A stretch of DNA of 38,943 nucleotides from Pseudanabaena sp. SR411 (GCF_002251945.1 NZ_NDHW01000179.1:1-38943); one strand, 5' to 3'; shown: positions 8,074 to 15,804, counted from the first letter of the stretch. The notes: a model not told the origin generated them from the sequence alone. A program made the numbers and translations.

Positions 8074-8245
8074 GGTTGCACCAAAATACTGGAGTAATCA
8101 CTGGGAATCTTTTGGGCTAAGTCAGTTAAAAATATCGAGTCAGAGTTTTTTGAATCCATATAAGCTACTGTATCGAACGTAATTCTACCTTCAAAATGCT
8201 TTAATATCCGATAAGGTTAAATTAATAATAAAGGAAAGCAATAAA

Positions 8246-8587
8246 ATGTGGGACTTGTTTAACGTGGCTGCTCGTGGATTATTAAATGATGTCACAGAAT
8301 GCGAGACCACTTCTAAATATTGTTCGTTGACCATAGAAAAAGCTATCGAAATATTAGACAATGTATCAGATATGACTCCTAGCCGAACAAGTCTATTCAA
8401 ACATTCTTCACTGAAGTTCTCACTGCAAGATGGAAGTCAACTGAGGACTTGGACAAGTAGAGGCGTTGGAGGAGATCATGTTTTTCTTGCTGATCCTGAC
8501 GGCGAAATGATATATGGTGGTTTTGTATGGCGTTATGCTGATGAACTGAAAAGCGAAATCAGCCGCATTAAAAGAGAACTTACATAA
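8246..8587 (+). CDS. Hypothetical protein, 113 residues
   Basis: It starts MWDLFNVAARGLLND with AAAGGAAAG about 8 bases upstream as a plausible ribosome site. The sequence has a central charged region (SLQDGSQLRTWTSRGVGGDH), then a strand-turn-strand (VFLADPDGEMIYGGFVW) and a basic C-terminal helix (ADELKSEISRIKREL). I recognise no family. The FLADPDGEMIYGGFVW segment looks like a small beta-rich fold. Codon use matches neighbours, so it is likely real. It lies between the IS5 scrap zone and a coiled-coil gene. Confidence 0.55.
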   Translation: MWDLFNVAARGLLNDVTECETTSKYCSLTIEKAIEILDNVSDMTPSRTSLFKHSSLKFSLQDGSQLRTWTSRGVGGDHVFLADPDGEMIYGGFVWRYADELKSEISRIKRELT

Positions 8588-8595
8588 ATTATAGA

Positions 8596-8690
8596 TTAGG
8601 ACTTACTCAAGATGACGAGATTTAGGGACAATTCATGAATTGCTCCTACCTAAAAAAAATGAAATCTTGTAGGAGCCTTGCCCCGTGCCA
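8596..8690. repeat. Degenerate TTAGGACTTAC-type repeat
   Basis: It begins TTAGGACTTAC (8596) and contains CAATTCATGAATTG (8629-8642), matching in layout the element at 10407-10500. The right terminal repeat is not recognisable, so it is degenerate or truncated. It fills most of the gap between the hypothetical gene and the coiled-coil gene. Confidence 0.4.
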
Positions 8691-8709
8691 GCCACAGACT
8701 TACGCCATT

Positions 8710-8735
8710 GCAGGAACTCCTTCCACGTAATATCA
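8710..8735. repeat. 26-bp dispersed sequence, copy 1
   Basis: This 26-bp stretch matches 23590-23615 at 23 of 26 positions, with the shared core CCACGTAA. Both copies are in the same orientation, in intergenic DNA, and are preceded by AGACTTA a few bases upstream. Origin unknown. Confidence 0.4.
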
Positions 8736-8768
8736 GTTAGAATTCAAAATCAATAAAAAACATCTGCC

Positions 8769-9029
8769 ATGAGTGAAAGACTAGATCGAATTGAAGCAGA
8801 CCTTGAAAAGACTCAATCAATTGCCAACTCCAATGCAAGAGCAATTGAGGCTATGTTGCAGCAAATGGTTATGGATCAAGAAGAAAGAAATGCAGTTTTA
8901 GAAGTAATAGCCAAACAGCAAAAGCAACTAGATCGTCATCAACGTATTCTTAAGGGATTACAAACTGAAAATCGTCGTATTTTAGACTTACTGATTAATA
9001 ATCAGACTGAAATGGATGATGAAGAATAG
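8769..9029 (+). CDS. Small coiled-coil protein
   Basis: An 86-residue protein that is almost entirely heptad-like: MSERLDRIEADLEKTQSIAN at the start, AKQQKQLDRHQRILKGLQTE later, ending in an acidic tail MDDEE. Rich in Glu, Gln, Lys and Asn with regularly spaced Leu/Ile, predicting one long alpha-helix that would pair with itself or a partner. Similar tiny coiled-coil proteins are common in cyanobacteria without an assigned function. It ends 13 bp before nadD, so co-transcription with nadD-nrtR is likely, though a role in NAD metabolism is not implied by the sequence. Confidence 0.65.
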   Translation: MSERLDRIEADLEKTQSIANSNARAIEAMLQQMVMDQEERNAVLEVIAKQQKQLDRHQRILKGLQTENRRILDLLINNQTEMDDEE

Positions 9030-9042
9030 AGTTGGAAAATTA

Positions 9043-9630
9043 ATGAACATCGCTCTTTTTGGAACTAGCGCCGATCCGCCGAGCATTGGACATCAACAGA
9101 TCTTGCAATGGTTGGATAATCATTACGATCGCGTATTAGTTTGGGTATCCGATAACCCATTCAAAACTCATCAAGCAAGCCTCAGCGATCGCCTTACCAT
9201 GATGGCGCTAACCATCGCCGCGATCCAACCACCTGCTCAAACGATTGGCTTGCATCCCGAACTGAGTGATCCGCGCACGATTAACACTGTCGAGAAAGCC
9301 AAAGAACTTTTGCCCCATGCAAATTTTACCCTTGTTATCGGCGGCGACCTTGTAACCCAACTGCCCACATGGTATCGCGCCCCAGATTTGTTACATCAAG
9401 TCAAACTGCTAGTCGTTCCCCGTCAAGGTGTGACCATTGCAGAGTCGGATATCGAGCGACTTGTGAATATGGGTACTGAAGTTGCGATCGCCCCTGAATC
9501 CACCTCAATACCTAACGTTTCTTCGTCAGACTATCGCAACAATGGCAACAGTTCAGTCATAATACCCACAGTCGCAGCATATATCCAACGAGAGTCGCTT
9601 TACGCATGGCCGAAAAGTCCCGCCCCATAG
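9043..9630 (+). CDS. nadD: Nicotinate-nucleotide adenylyltransferase
   Basis: A 195-residue nucleotidyltransferase that joins NaMN and ATP to form deamido-NAD. It starts MNIALFGTSADPPSIGHQQI, containing the GTSADPPSIGH form of the GxFxPxHxGH adenylyltransferase loop, where Ser replaces the usual first His of the pair. Later come WVSDNPFKTHQ and, near the C-terminus, the SSSDYR motif at about 164-169 (equivalent to ISSTxIR). I chose the ATG at 9043 because it puts the nucleotide-binding strand at residue 2; an upstream ATG at 9016 would add nine residues overlapping the previous gene. It overlaps nrtR by 25 bp, indicating translational coupling. Confidence 0.85.
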   Translation: MNIALFGTSADPPSIGHQQILQWLDNHYDRVLVWVSDNPFKTHQASLSDRLTMMALTIAAIQPPAQTIGLHPELSDPRTINTVEKAKELLPHANFTLVIGGDLVTQLPTWYRAPDLLHQVKLLVVPRQGVTIAESDIERLVNMGTEVAIAPESTSIPNVSSSDYRNNGNSSVIIPTVAAYIQRESLYAWPKSPAP

Positions 9631-10337
9631 CCCCCAAACCCTTAGCAGATTTTAAGGTCGGTGTTGACAACGTGATTTTTTCCGTAGATACCGAGCAGAA
9701 TCGTCTATTGGTGCTACTGGTGATGCGCCAACATGAACCATACCGCGATCGCTGGTGCTTACCAGGGACTCTCGTGCGTCAAGGTGAATCTCTCGAAGAA
9801 TCGGCCTATCGCATCCTCTCCGAAAAAATTCGCGCTAAAAATCTTTATCTCGAACAACTCTTCACCTTTGGCGATATTGGACGCGATCCTCGTGAAGCTC
9901 CTGATAGCTATGCAGTGCGTTATCTATCCGTTAGTTATTTTGCTTTAGTTCCATTTTCTCAAGCGGAACTAATTGCCGATGGAGTCAGTGGAATTGCATG
10001 GTATCCCGTTAAGCAGGTTCCCGAACTCGCCTTTGATCACAATCGCATTCTCGAATACGGACATCGCCGCCTTCGTAACAAGCTTGAATACAGTCCTGTC
10101 GCCTTTGATGTCTTGCCCGAAGCCTTTACGCTCAGCGATCTCTATCAACTCTATACAACTGTGCTTGGAGAAAATTTTTCTGACTATTCTAACTTTCGTA
10201 CTCGCTTACTCAAGCTAGGATTTCTCAGCGATACTGGTATCAAAACCTCAAGGGGTGCAGGTCGTCCCGCCAGTCTCTACCGCTTTGATGCGGAAGCTTT
10301 TGCGCCATTTAAGAATAAGCCAATGGTTTTTATTTAA
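9606..10337 (+). CDS. nrtR: NrtR-type transcriptional regulator of NAD metabolism (Nudix-winged helix)
   Basis: A 243-residue protein. Residues 1-150 are a Nudix fold: VDNVIFSVD, WCLPGTLVRQGESLEESAYR, FTFGDIGRDPR. The Nudix box is degenerate (RILSEKI where REUxEE is expected), as in NrtR proteins that sense ADP-ribose rather than hydrolyse it. Residues about 165-235 form the NrtR winged helix (FTLSDLYQLYTTVLG, FRTRLLKLGFL, GAGRPASLYRF). Known role: repression of NAD biosynthesis and salvage genes. It overlaps nadD by 25 bp and is probably translated with it, giving an autoregulated two-gene unit. A plain Nudix hydrolase is less likely given the box changes and the C-terminal domain. Confidence 0.85.
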   Translation: MAEKSRPIAPKPLADFKVGVDNVIFSVDTEQNRLLVLLVMRQHEPYRDRWCLPGTLVRQGESLEESAYRILSEKIRAKNLYLEQLFTFGDIGRDPREAPDSYAVRYLSVSYFALVPFSQAELIADGVSGIAWYPVKQVPELAFDHNRILEYGHRRLRNKLEYSPVAFDVLPEAFTLSDLYQLYTTVLGENFSDYSNFRTRLLKLGFLSDTGIKTSRGAGRPASLYRFDAEAFAPFKNKPMVFI

Positions 10338-10355
10338 ACTACAGCAAGGATTTGC

Positions 10356-10388
10356 GGTTTTCATTTTGCCTTAGGTAAAATGAAAACC
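10356..10388. terminator. Hairpin after nrtR
   Basis: Arms GGTTTTCATTTTGCC (10356-10370) and GGTAAAATGAAAACC (10374-10388) pair with one G-T wobble around TTA. It sits 18 bp after the nrtR stop and probably acts as its terminator. It is a close relative of the palindrome at 32753-32787 (GGTTTTCGTTTTGCC). Confidence 0.6.
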
Positions 10389-10406
10389 ACTATAGTAAAA
10401 TTATGG

Positions 10407-10500
10407 TTAGGACTTACGCTAAAGGACTAAATGTAAAGGCAATGCATGAATTGCCTTTACCGTGAAATGAGACTTTCAAAGCGTTTTGCGTAAGTTCTAA
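10407..10500. repeat. TTAGGACTTACGC-type MITE
   Basis: A 94-bp element with terminal repeats TTAGGACTTACGC (10407-10419) and GCGTAAGTTCTAA (10488-10500), one mismatch apart. An internal 10-bp stem GTAAAGGCAA/TTGCCTTTAC (10433-10460) lies in its middle. Repeats with these ends are familiar from cyanobacterial intergenic regions. It lies just upstream of cysH, whose promoter must be within or beside it. Confidence 0.7.
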
Positions 10501-10534
10501 TATTTTTTAAGTCAGCGCATTCACCAAGTAACTA

Positions 10535-11272
10535 ATGACCTTACAAACAGACATTGACAGCGCCGCCGCTCAACTCAAGGGCAAAACCCCTCAAGAAGTA
10601 CTCACATGGGCGCTCGGTAACTATGAAAAGATCTCACTAGCTTCGAGCTTTGGAGCCGAAGATGTCGCCTTGATCGATATGATCGCCAAAATCAAGCCCG
10701 ATGCCGATGTGTTCACCCTTGATACAGGTCGATTGAATGCTGAAACCTATGAAGTAATTGCCAAAGTCCAACAAAAATATCCTCAACTCCAATTGCGAAT
10801 CATGTTTCCACAGGCTGAAGACGTGGAGAAGATGGTTAGTGCTAAGGGAATTAATCTGTTTTATGACAGCGTAGAAAATCGCAAGCAATGTTGTTACATT
10901 CGCAAGGTAGAGCCTCTTGGTCGTGCGACTAAAGGGCTAGATGCTTGGATTACAGGGCTACGTCGTGACCAAACCGCTAACCGTTCCACAATGGAGACTG
11001 TTGAGCTAGATAGCGATCGCAACATTGCGAAGATCAATCCTTTGATTGATTGGACAAATGATCAAGTTTGGGAATACATTCATGCCAATGAGGTTCCCTA
11101 TAATGCCCTACATGATCAGAACTTCCCTAGCATTGGTTGTGCGCCTTGTACGAGAGCCGTCCAAGCGGGTGAAGATCTTCGCGCTGGTCGTTGGTGGTGG
11201 GAGATGAGTAATCAAGAATGCGGATTGCATGTCACCAGTGACGGTCGTTTGGTTCGTGCAAAAGGCGAATAA
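10535..11272 (+). CDS. cysH: Assimilatory (phospho)adenylylsulfate reductase
   Basis: A 245-residue enzyme reducing activated sulfate to sulfite. The PP-loop nucleotide-binding region is SSFGAEDVALI (about 37-47) and VFTLDTGRL follows (59-67). LRRDQTANRST (about 142-152) is also typical. The catalytic cysteine is in ECGLH (C229). Two further pairs, CC at 119-120 and CAPC (C202, C205), are those that hold a [4Fe-4S] cluster in APS-type reductases, so APS may be the substrate rather than PAPS; this is inferred from the motif alone. It is a single gene, ended by a strong palindromic terminator whose left arm begins in the stop codon. Confidence 0.9.
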   Translation: MTLQTDIDSAAAQLKGKTPQEVLTWALGNYEKISLASSFGAEDVALIDMIAKIKPDADVFTLDTGRLNAETYEVIAKVQQKYPQLQLRIMFPQAEDVEKMVSAKGINLFYDSVENRKQCCYIRKVEPLGRATKGLDAWITGLRRDQTANRSTMETVELDSDRNIAKINPLIDWTNDQVWEYIHANEVPYNALHDQNFPSIGCAPCTRAVQAGEDLRAGRWWWEMSNQECGLHVTSDGRLVRAKGE

Positions 11273-11308
11273 ATGATAAAGGCTCGCTTTGCGAGCCTTT
11301 ATCATTTA
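11270..11308. terminator. Perfect 18-bp palindromic terminator, GCTTTGC apex
   Basis: Arms 11270-11287 and 11291-11308 are perfectly complementary around TTT. The first three bases are the TAA stop of cysH. The apex GCTTTGC is shared with several other hairpins in the window. Confidence 0.8.
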
Positions 11309-11342
11309 AGTATTGTTCGCAAAAATATTTAAAGTGATCAAC

Positions 11343-12218
11343 ATGGCTAATGGAATGCAATATCGCGACTGGTATTTTCGAGGATGGCGATCGCGTTACG
11401 GCTTTTGTCGATCAAGGAATTCTGATCCCAATAAGCCACCAATTTTACTAATTCATGGATTTGGGGCAGCGATCGATCATTGGCGTAGCAATATTCCTGC
11501 TTTGGCGGAAAATCATACGGTCTATGCAATTGATTTATTAGGCTTTGGCGGCTCAGAGAAACCACCGACGCGCTATTCGATTCATCTATGGGTAGAGCAG
11601 GTTTTTCAGTTTTGGCAGAAGTTTATTAATGTGCCAATGGTGATCATTGGTAACTCAATTGGTTCTCTGGTTGCGGCGATCGCGGCTAGTCATCATCCCG
11701 AAATTGCCTCAGGAGTAGTCGTCATCAGCTTGCCTGATATCGATGCTTTTAACGATATGGTTCCGAAAGCATTACAGCCAATTGAACGCACGGTTAAGGC
11801 GATCGTTTCTGCATTTCTAGTTAAACCGCTATTCCATTTAGTGCGCCAACCCTTTGCGATTCGTTTAGTGCTGAAGGGAATTGTCTATTGCGATCGCCGT
11901 CGGGTGGATGATCAATTGGTAGAAATTATTGCTAAACCTGCGCGCGATCGCCAAGCTGCTGAAGCTTTTCTCCGTCTCAATCGAAGCATTAATCAACCCA
12001 ATTATTCGCCCAGCTTAACTCAAGCTCTTTCTCAATTACAAGTTCCATTGTTAATTCTATGGGGAAGTTGCGATCGCTTAATTCCACCGTCTGAAGGTAA
12101 GCGATTAGTGAAGTATGCGCCTAATGCGACTTTAATGTATTTGGAAGGACTGGGGCATTGCGCCCATGATGATCATCCTGAGCGCGTCAATCATGAAATC
12201 TTAACTTGGCTAGCTTGA
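11343..12218 (+). CDS. Alpha/beta-fold hydrolase
   Basis: A 291-residue hydrolase. ILLIHGFGAAIDHW forms the HG oxyanion region. VIIGNSIGSLVAA holds the nucleophile elbow G-x-S-x-G with the catalytic Ser. LILWGSCDRLIP provides the acid Asp, and LEGLGHCAHDDHPE provides the catalytic His. It begins MANGMQYRDWYFRGWRSRYG, a lead found in cyanobacterial and plastid hydrolases of this group. The substrate is not evident. I chose ATG 11343; a TTG at 11313 would extend the protein by ten residues. No signal peptide or membrane segment is visible. It follows cysH after its terminator, so it has its own promoter. Confidence 0.85.
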   Translation: MANGMQYRDWYFRGWRSRYGFCRSRNSDPNKPPILLIHGFGAAIDHWRSNIPALAENHTVYAIDLLGFGGSEKPPTRYSIHLWVEQVFQFWQKFINVPMVIIGNSIGSLVAAIAASHHPEIASGVVVISLPDIDAFNDMVPKALQPIERTVKAIVSAFLVKPLFHLVRQPFAIRLVLKGIVYCDRRRVDDQLVEIIAKPARDRQAAEAFLRLNRSINQPNYSPSLTQALSQLQVPLLILWGSCDRLIPPSEGKRLVKYAPNATLMYLEGLGHCAHDDHPERVNHEILTWLA

Positions 12219-12295
12219 CTCCAAAAGATTAAAGGCGGAGCGAAGCGCTACAGCTAGTCTTTTGGAGTTTAATTTGCAGCACAAAGTGCTGCAAA
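12218..12295. terminator. Two successive hairpins after the hydrolase gene
   Basis: The first, about 12218-12268, pairs ACTCCAAAAGA with TCTTTTGGAGT and has the apex AGCGAAGCGCT; its first base is the last base of the TGA stop. The second, 12273-12282/12286-12295, is a perfect 10-bp palindrome TTTGCAGCAC/GTGCTGCAAA around AAA. Beyond them, 12321-12343 is an A/T-only run with a five-base (AAAAT) repeat, and the rest up to 12478 shows no gene. Confidence 0.65.
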
Positions 12296-12478
12296 TAGCG
12301 ATAGTCACAGCGTGAAATCTAAAAATAAAATAAAATAAAATAGCGGTTTGGTAAGTTATAGTTTAAAGTCTTTATAGAATTTTAAGATCATAAAAATAGA
12401 AACTTTTTACGATTTTGTCAGTCTTCCGTAAAATCTGAGACATGTGGATTAAATGATCATTGCCAAGGTTTTATTCGG

Positions 12479-13492
12479 ATGTATCAAAAAATCATATCTC
12501 AGGCTTATCAATCCATAGATAAACTATGGCAACGAGCAGTCAGCACTCCTTCGGATATCGCCTTATTTATTAGCAATCTTGATGTGATTGAGCAGAGGGT
12601 ACTGTATCCGCGCTATCAAAGATTTATCCAAGAATATCAACCCTTACTCAATAGACCGACATCTGAAGAGCGAAAAATTGTCCAAGAGCTAGAAAAATAT
12701 GGAGTTGCGATGGCAACTTTGGATGATTTAGCAATTCCTAATAGCGATCGCTTTTTTCGTGCTGCTGAAAATATCTCGCAAGAACTTCAATCCAATGCCC
12801 AAAACCCTTTGTATAGGGGCAAGCACACGCTCAACATTAGTGCAGAGCAGATTATGCGTTATCCAGAGCTATTCTTATGGGGCGCAGATGCCAAGCTGTT
12901 ACGCATTATTGAGAACTATCTCAAGTTACCCGTTGCCTATGATGGCTTGTCCTACTACTACAGTCTTTCAGATGGCAGAGAATCTGGTCCTCGTAAGTGG
13001 CATCGGGACAAAGAAGATTGGCAAATGATCAAAGTCGGCGTTTACATCAATGATGTGAATGAAGATGGTGGTCCCTTTGAATGTGTCACTCCTGACGCAA
13101 ATGAGTTTCTATGCAGAACCTTGAAAGCTAAATCTATACGCCGTTACAAAACGGCTTTTCATCATGAAATTCAGGAGATGTTACCCGAACATATGCAGGA
13201 AAATTGGTATAAAACCTGCACGGGTAAGGCAGGAACGGTAATCTTTGTGGACACGGCACGATACTATCATCGAGGTAAGCCACCTACTAAATTTGATCGA
13301 TCAGCAATCTTTTTTGGTTATTGTAGTCGTAAGCCCAGACATCCCTTTTTCTGTGGGCGATCGCCGCTCTCTGATGCAGAACTAAGGTATATGGCAAGCC
13401 TTTTGCCCGAAGAGGTACAAGACTGCGTGACTTGGCGCGATCGCTTGACAGGGTTAAGCAAATGGATTCCCAAAAATCGCCTGAGAGTATAG
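12479..13492 (+). CDS. Phytanoyl-CoA-dioxygenase-like 2-oxoglutarate/Fe(II) oxygenase
   Basis: A 337-residue protein. The Fe(II) ligands of a jelly-roll oxygenase are visible: WHRDKED (H175, D177) and ARYYHRG (H264), followed ten residues later by R274 in DRSAIFFGY, the usual 2-oxoglutarate-binding Arg. VGVYINDVNEDGGPFECVTP matches the strand that follows the HxD motif in phytanoyl-CoA dioxygenase-like proteins. About 110 helical residues precede the catalytic core. The substrate is unknown. The gene is convergent with fabH and both stop codons lie inside one palindromic terminator. An ATG at 12479 is the only sensible start near the conserved part. Confidence 0.75.
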   Translation: MYQKIISQAYQSIDKLWQRAVSTPSDIALFISNLDVIEQRVLYPRYQRFIQEYQPLLNRPTSEERKIVQELEKYGVAMATLDDLAIPNSDRFFRAAENISQELQSNAQNPLYRGKHTLNISAEQIMRYPELFLWGADAKLLRIIENYLKLPVAYDGLSYYYSLSDGRESGPRKWHRDKEDWQMIKVGVYINDVNEDGGPFECVTPDANEFLCRTLKAKSIRRYKTAFHHEIQEMLPEHMQENWYKTCTGKAGTVIFVDTARYYHRGKPPTKFDRSAIFFGYCSRKPRHPFFCGRSPLSDAELRYMASLLPEEVQDCVTWRDRLTGLSKWIPKNRLRV

Positions 13493-13524
13493 CCAAAAGG
13501 ATTGCTTTGCAATCCTTTTGGCTA
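13490..13524. terminator. Bidirectional palindromic terminator containing both stop codons
   Basis: Perfect 16-bp arms (13490-13505, 13509-13524) around TTT. The outermost TAG on the plus strand is the stop of the oxygenase gene, and the outermost TAG on the minus strand is the stop of fabH. One hairpin thus ends both convergent genes. Apex GCTTTGC. Confidence 0.85.
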
Positions 13525-14505
13525 TCCCCAACGCAAGACTGCTGAACCCCAGCTTAAGCCTGCACCAAAACCTGCGATCGCAATTAAATGATCGGGTTGA
13601 ATTTTGCCCGCCTGTACCCACTCATCAAGGGCGATCGGGATTGAGGCGGCGGAAGTATTGCCATATTTACCCATATTGCTGACAGCCTTCGCGGGATCGA
13701 TGCCAAAACGGTTGACTACAGCATCAATAATGCGCTGATTGGCTTGGTGCAGAATTAGCCAATCGAGATCATGAACTTCCAGATGAGCATAGTGCAAGGA
13801 TTTTTCGATCACTTCAGGAACGCGCCGTACTGCAAACCGATAGACTTCCTGACCATTCATACTGATGGGTTCAAAGGTGCTACGCCCCAAATAATTGATA
13901 TTGAGTAAATCATTACCCTTGCCATCACTTCGCATCTCGAAACCTAAGAGATGATCTTGGGGCTTACTTTCACTGCTAGCTTGCAAAACGACAGCTCCTG
14001 CGCCATCACCAAACAAAATACAAGTGCGACGATCTTGCCAATCGACCCAACGCGAAAGCACATCTGCACCGATCAACAAGACATTTTTATAAACTCCTGT
14101 GCGGATATATTGCGAAGCTGTGACTACGCCAAATACAAATCCTGAACATGCAGCCACTAGATCAAAGGCAACGGCTCGTTCGGCTCCCAAGATTTTTTGA
14201 ACTCTGGCTGCTGTCCCAAACAAGTCGTCACTGGTTGAGGTGGACAAAATAATCAGGTCAATATCTTCAGGTGTCAGTCCTGCGGCAGCGATCGCCTTTC
14301 TCCCTGCTTGTGCTGCTAGATTTGCTACCGAATCATTCTCGCCGTCCGCAATGTGACGCTCTCTGATACCTGTACGCGAAGCAATCCACTCGTCAGTGGT
14401 ATCGACCATCTGCGCGAGATCGTGATTGCTAAGTACGCGATCTGGTACTGCGGAACCGCTTCCGACAAAACGCACTCCGACGAGAAAAGATTCAATATTA
14501 GTCAT
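13522..14505 (-). CDS. fabH: Beta-ketoacyl-ACP synthase III
   Basis: A 327-residue thiolase-fold enzyme that condenses acetyl-CoA with malonyl-ACP to start fatty-acid chains. The catalytic triad is present: C120 in AACSGFVFG, H253 in LHQANQRI and N283 in KYGNTSAAS. TTDEWIASRTGIRERH (36-51) and GDGAGAVVLQ (167-176) are family signatures. Length is typical. It lies downstream of plsX on the same strand, the classic plsX-fabH lipid cluster, although the 255-bp gap between them is filled by a hairpin and a MITE. Its stop is inside the shared palindromic terminator. Confidence 0.94.
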   Translation of the reverse strand: MTNIESFLVGVRFVGSGSAVPDRVLSNHDLAQMVDTTDEWIASRTGIRERHIADGENDSVANLAAQAGRKAIAAAGLTPEDIDLIILSTSTSDDLFGTAARVQKILGAERAVAFDLVAACSGFVFGVVTASQYIRTGVYKNVLLIGADVLSRWVDWQDRRTCILFGDGAGAVVLQASSESKPQDHLLGFEMRSDGKGNDLLNINYLGRSTFEPISMNGQEVYRFAVRRVPEVIEKSLHYAHLEVHDLDWLILHQANQRIIDAVVNRFGIDPAKAVSNMGKYGNTSAASIPIALDEWVQAGKIQPDHLIAIAGFGAGLSWGSAVLRWG

Positions 14506-14555
14506 TGGCTGTATTTAGTCTGAATAGCTGAATAAAGGCTGAATAAAAAGTGTTA

Positions 14556-14570
14556 CAGCGCTTTGCGCTG
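14556..14570. repeat. Small hairpin with GCGCTTTGCGC apex
   Basis: CAGCGC/GCGCTG around TTT, between plsX and fabH, directly beside a MITE. It is a short member of the apex-sharing palindrome family. Confidence 0.5.
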
Positions 14571-14573
14571 AAG

Positions 14574-14680
14574 TAATACCAATTCACGAAAGTGTGACAA
14601 CAATTTTGTGAATTAAAACCCCAATCTAGTAAGGGTTTTCAAAACTTAAAATGGCGTAGCCAGTTTGAGTTTTGGTATAA
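14574..14680. repeat. TTAYACCAA-type MITE, copy 3 (inverted)
   Basis: It begins TAATACCAATTCACGAAAGT and ends TTTTGGTATAA. The internal order of blocks is reversed relative to the copy at 6740-6844. About 107 bp, lying in the plsX-fabH intergenic gap. Confidence 0.7.
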
Positions 14681-14760
14681 AACTTCTATTTTCATGGAAA
14701 TATTCGCTAAGAAAACATTTCCACAAAAATAGAGAAATTTAGCCGATCGCGAAAGGGGCG

Positions 14761-15804
14761 CTAAGTTGGTGGATCATCAGGCGTGTCGTCTGCAGGGACA
14801 GATACCTTGGGCTTGATTTGACCACGAATGCGATCTAGTACGCCATTATCGACAGCATCCTTGGCAACACGGATGGCGTTACGAATACTCACAGCGTTGG
14901 AGCTACCATGACTGATCACACAGATACCTGCCACACCGAGCAATAAAGCTCCACCATACTCATCGGCATCAATGCGCTCTTTCACCTTTTTGAGATTAGG
15001 TTTCAAGATTAATGCGCCCAGCTTGCCCCGCCAACCTTTAGGCAATTCTTCCTTCAGAATTTGCATGACGGCATTACCCACACCTTCAGCAAATTTGAGG
15101 ACAATATTGCCTGCAAAACCGTCACAAACAATCACATCAAACTGACCTTTAAGAATGTCACGCCCTTCAGCATTGCCTGCGAAGGTAATTTGGGGATTAT
15201 CTTGGAGCGCTTGGTGAACGCGAATCGCGAGTTCGTTGCCCTTACAGGCTTCTTCACCGATATTGAGCAAACCAACCTTTGGCTCTTTAATGCCGATCGC
15301 ATATTGGCTATAGAGCGATCCCATGATGGCAAACTGCTCTAAAAATTTGGGACGACAGTCCACATTTGCTCCGACATCGAGCAGCAGTACGGGTTTATGG
15401 GCAACCTGTGTAGGAAATAGTGCGCCGATCGCTGGTCGATCTACACCTGACAAACGTCCTAAACGCAAGAGAGCCGCTGCCATAGCTGCCCCAGAATGTC
15501 CTGCCGAAACTACAGCGTCAGCTTGCTTGCGCTTAACTAAGTTCATGGCAACGGCGATCGAGGAGTTGGGCTTGCGGCGCAATCCTTCTAGAGGTTCATC
15601 ATCCATTTCGATGATCCCTTCTGACGGCACGATCTCAAGGTGATCGCTTTCTTGATAGTTATGTTGCTTGAGGTAATTAGCGAGAATGTCGCGATCTCCC
15701 ACTAGCGCGATATCTACACCCAATTGGGCTTGAGCTAATATTGCTCCTTCGATTATTTCGCGTGGGGCAAAGTCCCCACCCATCGCATCTACTGCAATTC
15801 TCAC
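14761..15804 (-). CDS. plsX: Phosphate acyltransferase PlsX
   Basis: A 347-residue peripheral membrane enzyme converting acyl-ACP and phosphate to acyl-phosphate for phosphatidate synthesis. It starts (V/M)RIAVDAMGGDFAPREIIEG, the family's N-terminal signature. Other hallmarks are LVGDRD, SAGHSGAAMAAALLRLGR, LLDVGANVDC, VGLLNIGEEACKGNEL and VCDGFAGNIVLKFAEG. I prefer the GTG at 15804 because it matches the usual start and length, with AGGATCGC upstream. An ATG at 15897 would add 31 basic residues that look like untranslated, AT-rich sequence, and longer frames run into palindromes. Upstream of fabH. The C-terminal tail (VSVPADDTPDDPPT) is acidic. Confidence 0.92.
   Translation of the reverse strand: MRIAVDAMGGDFAPREIIEGAILAQAQLGVDIALVGDRDILANYLKQHNYQESDHLEIVPSEGIIEMDDEPLEGLRRKPNSSIAVAMNLVKRKQADAVVSAGHSGAAMAAALLRLGRLSGVDRPAIGALFPTQVAHKPVLLLDVGANVDCRPKFLEQFAIMGSLYSQYAIGIKEPKVGLLNIGEEACKGNELAIRVHQALQDNPQITFAGNAEGRDILKGQFDVIVCDGFAGNIVLKFAEGVGNAVMQILKEELPKGWRGKLGALILKPNLKKVKERIDADEYGGALLLGVAGICVISHGSSNAVSIRNAIRVAKDAVDNGVLDRIRGQIKPKVSVPADDTPDDPPT

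Noticed and set aside
8080-8222. A 48-codon minus-strand frame (ITFDTVAYMDSKNSDSIF...)
   Set aside because: Protein-like but lacks a good start, stops on both sides within 150 bp, and matches nothing I recognise; possibly another gene relic.
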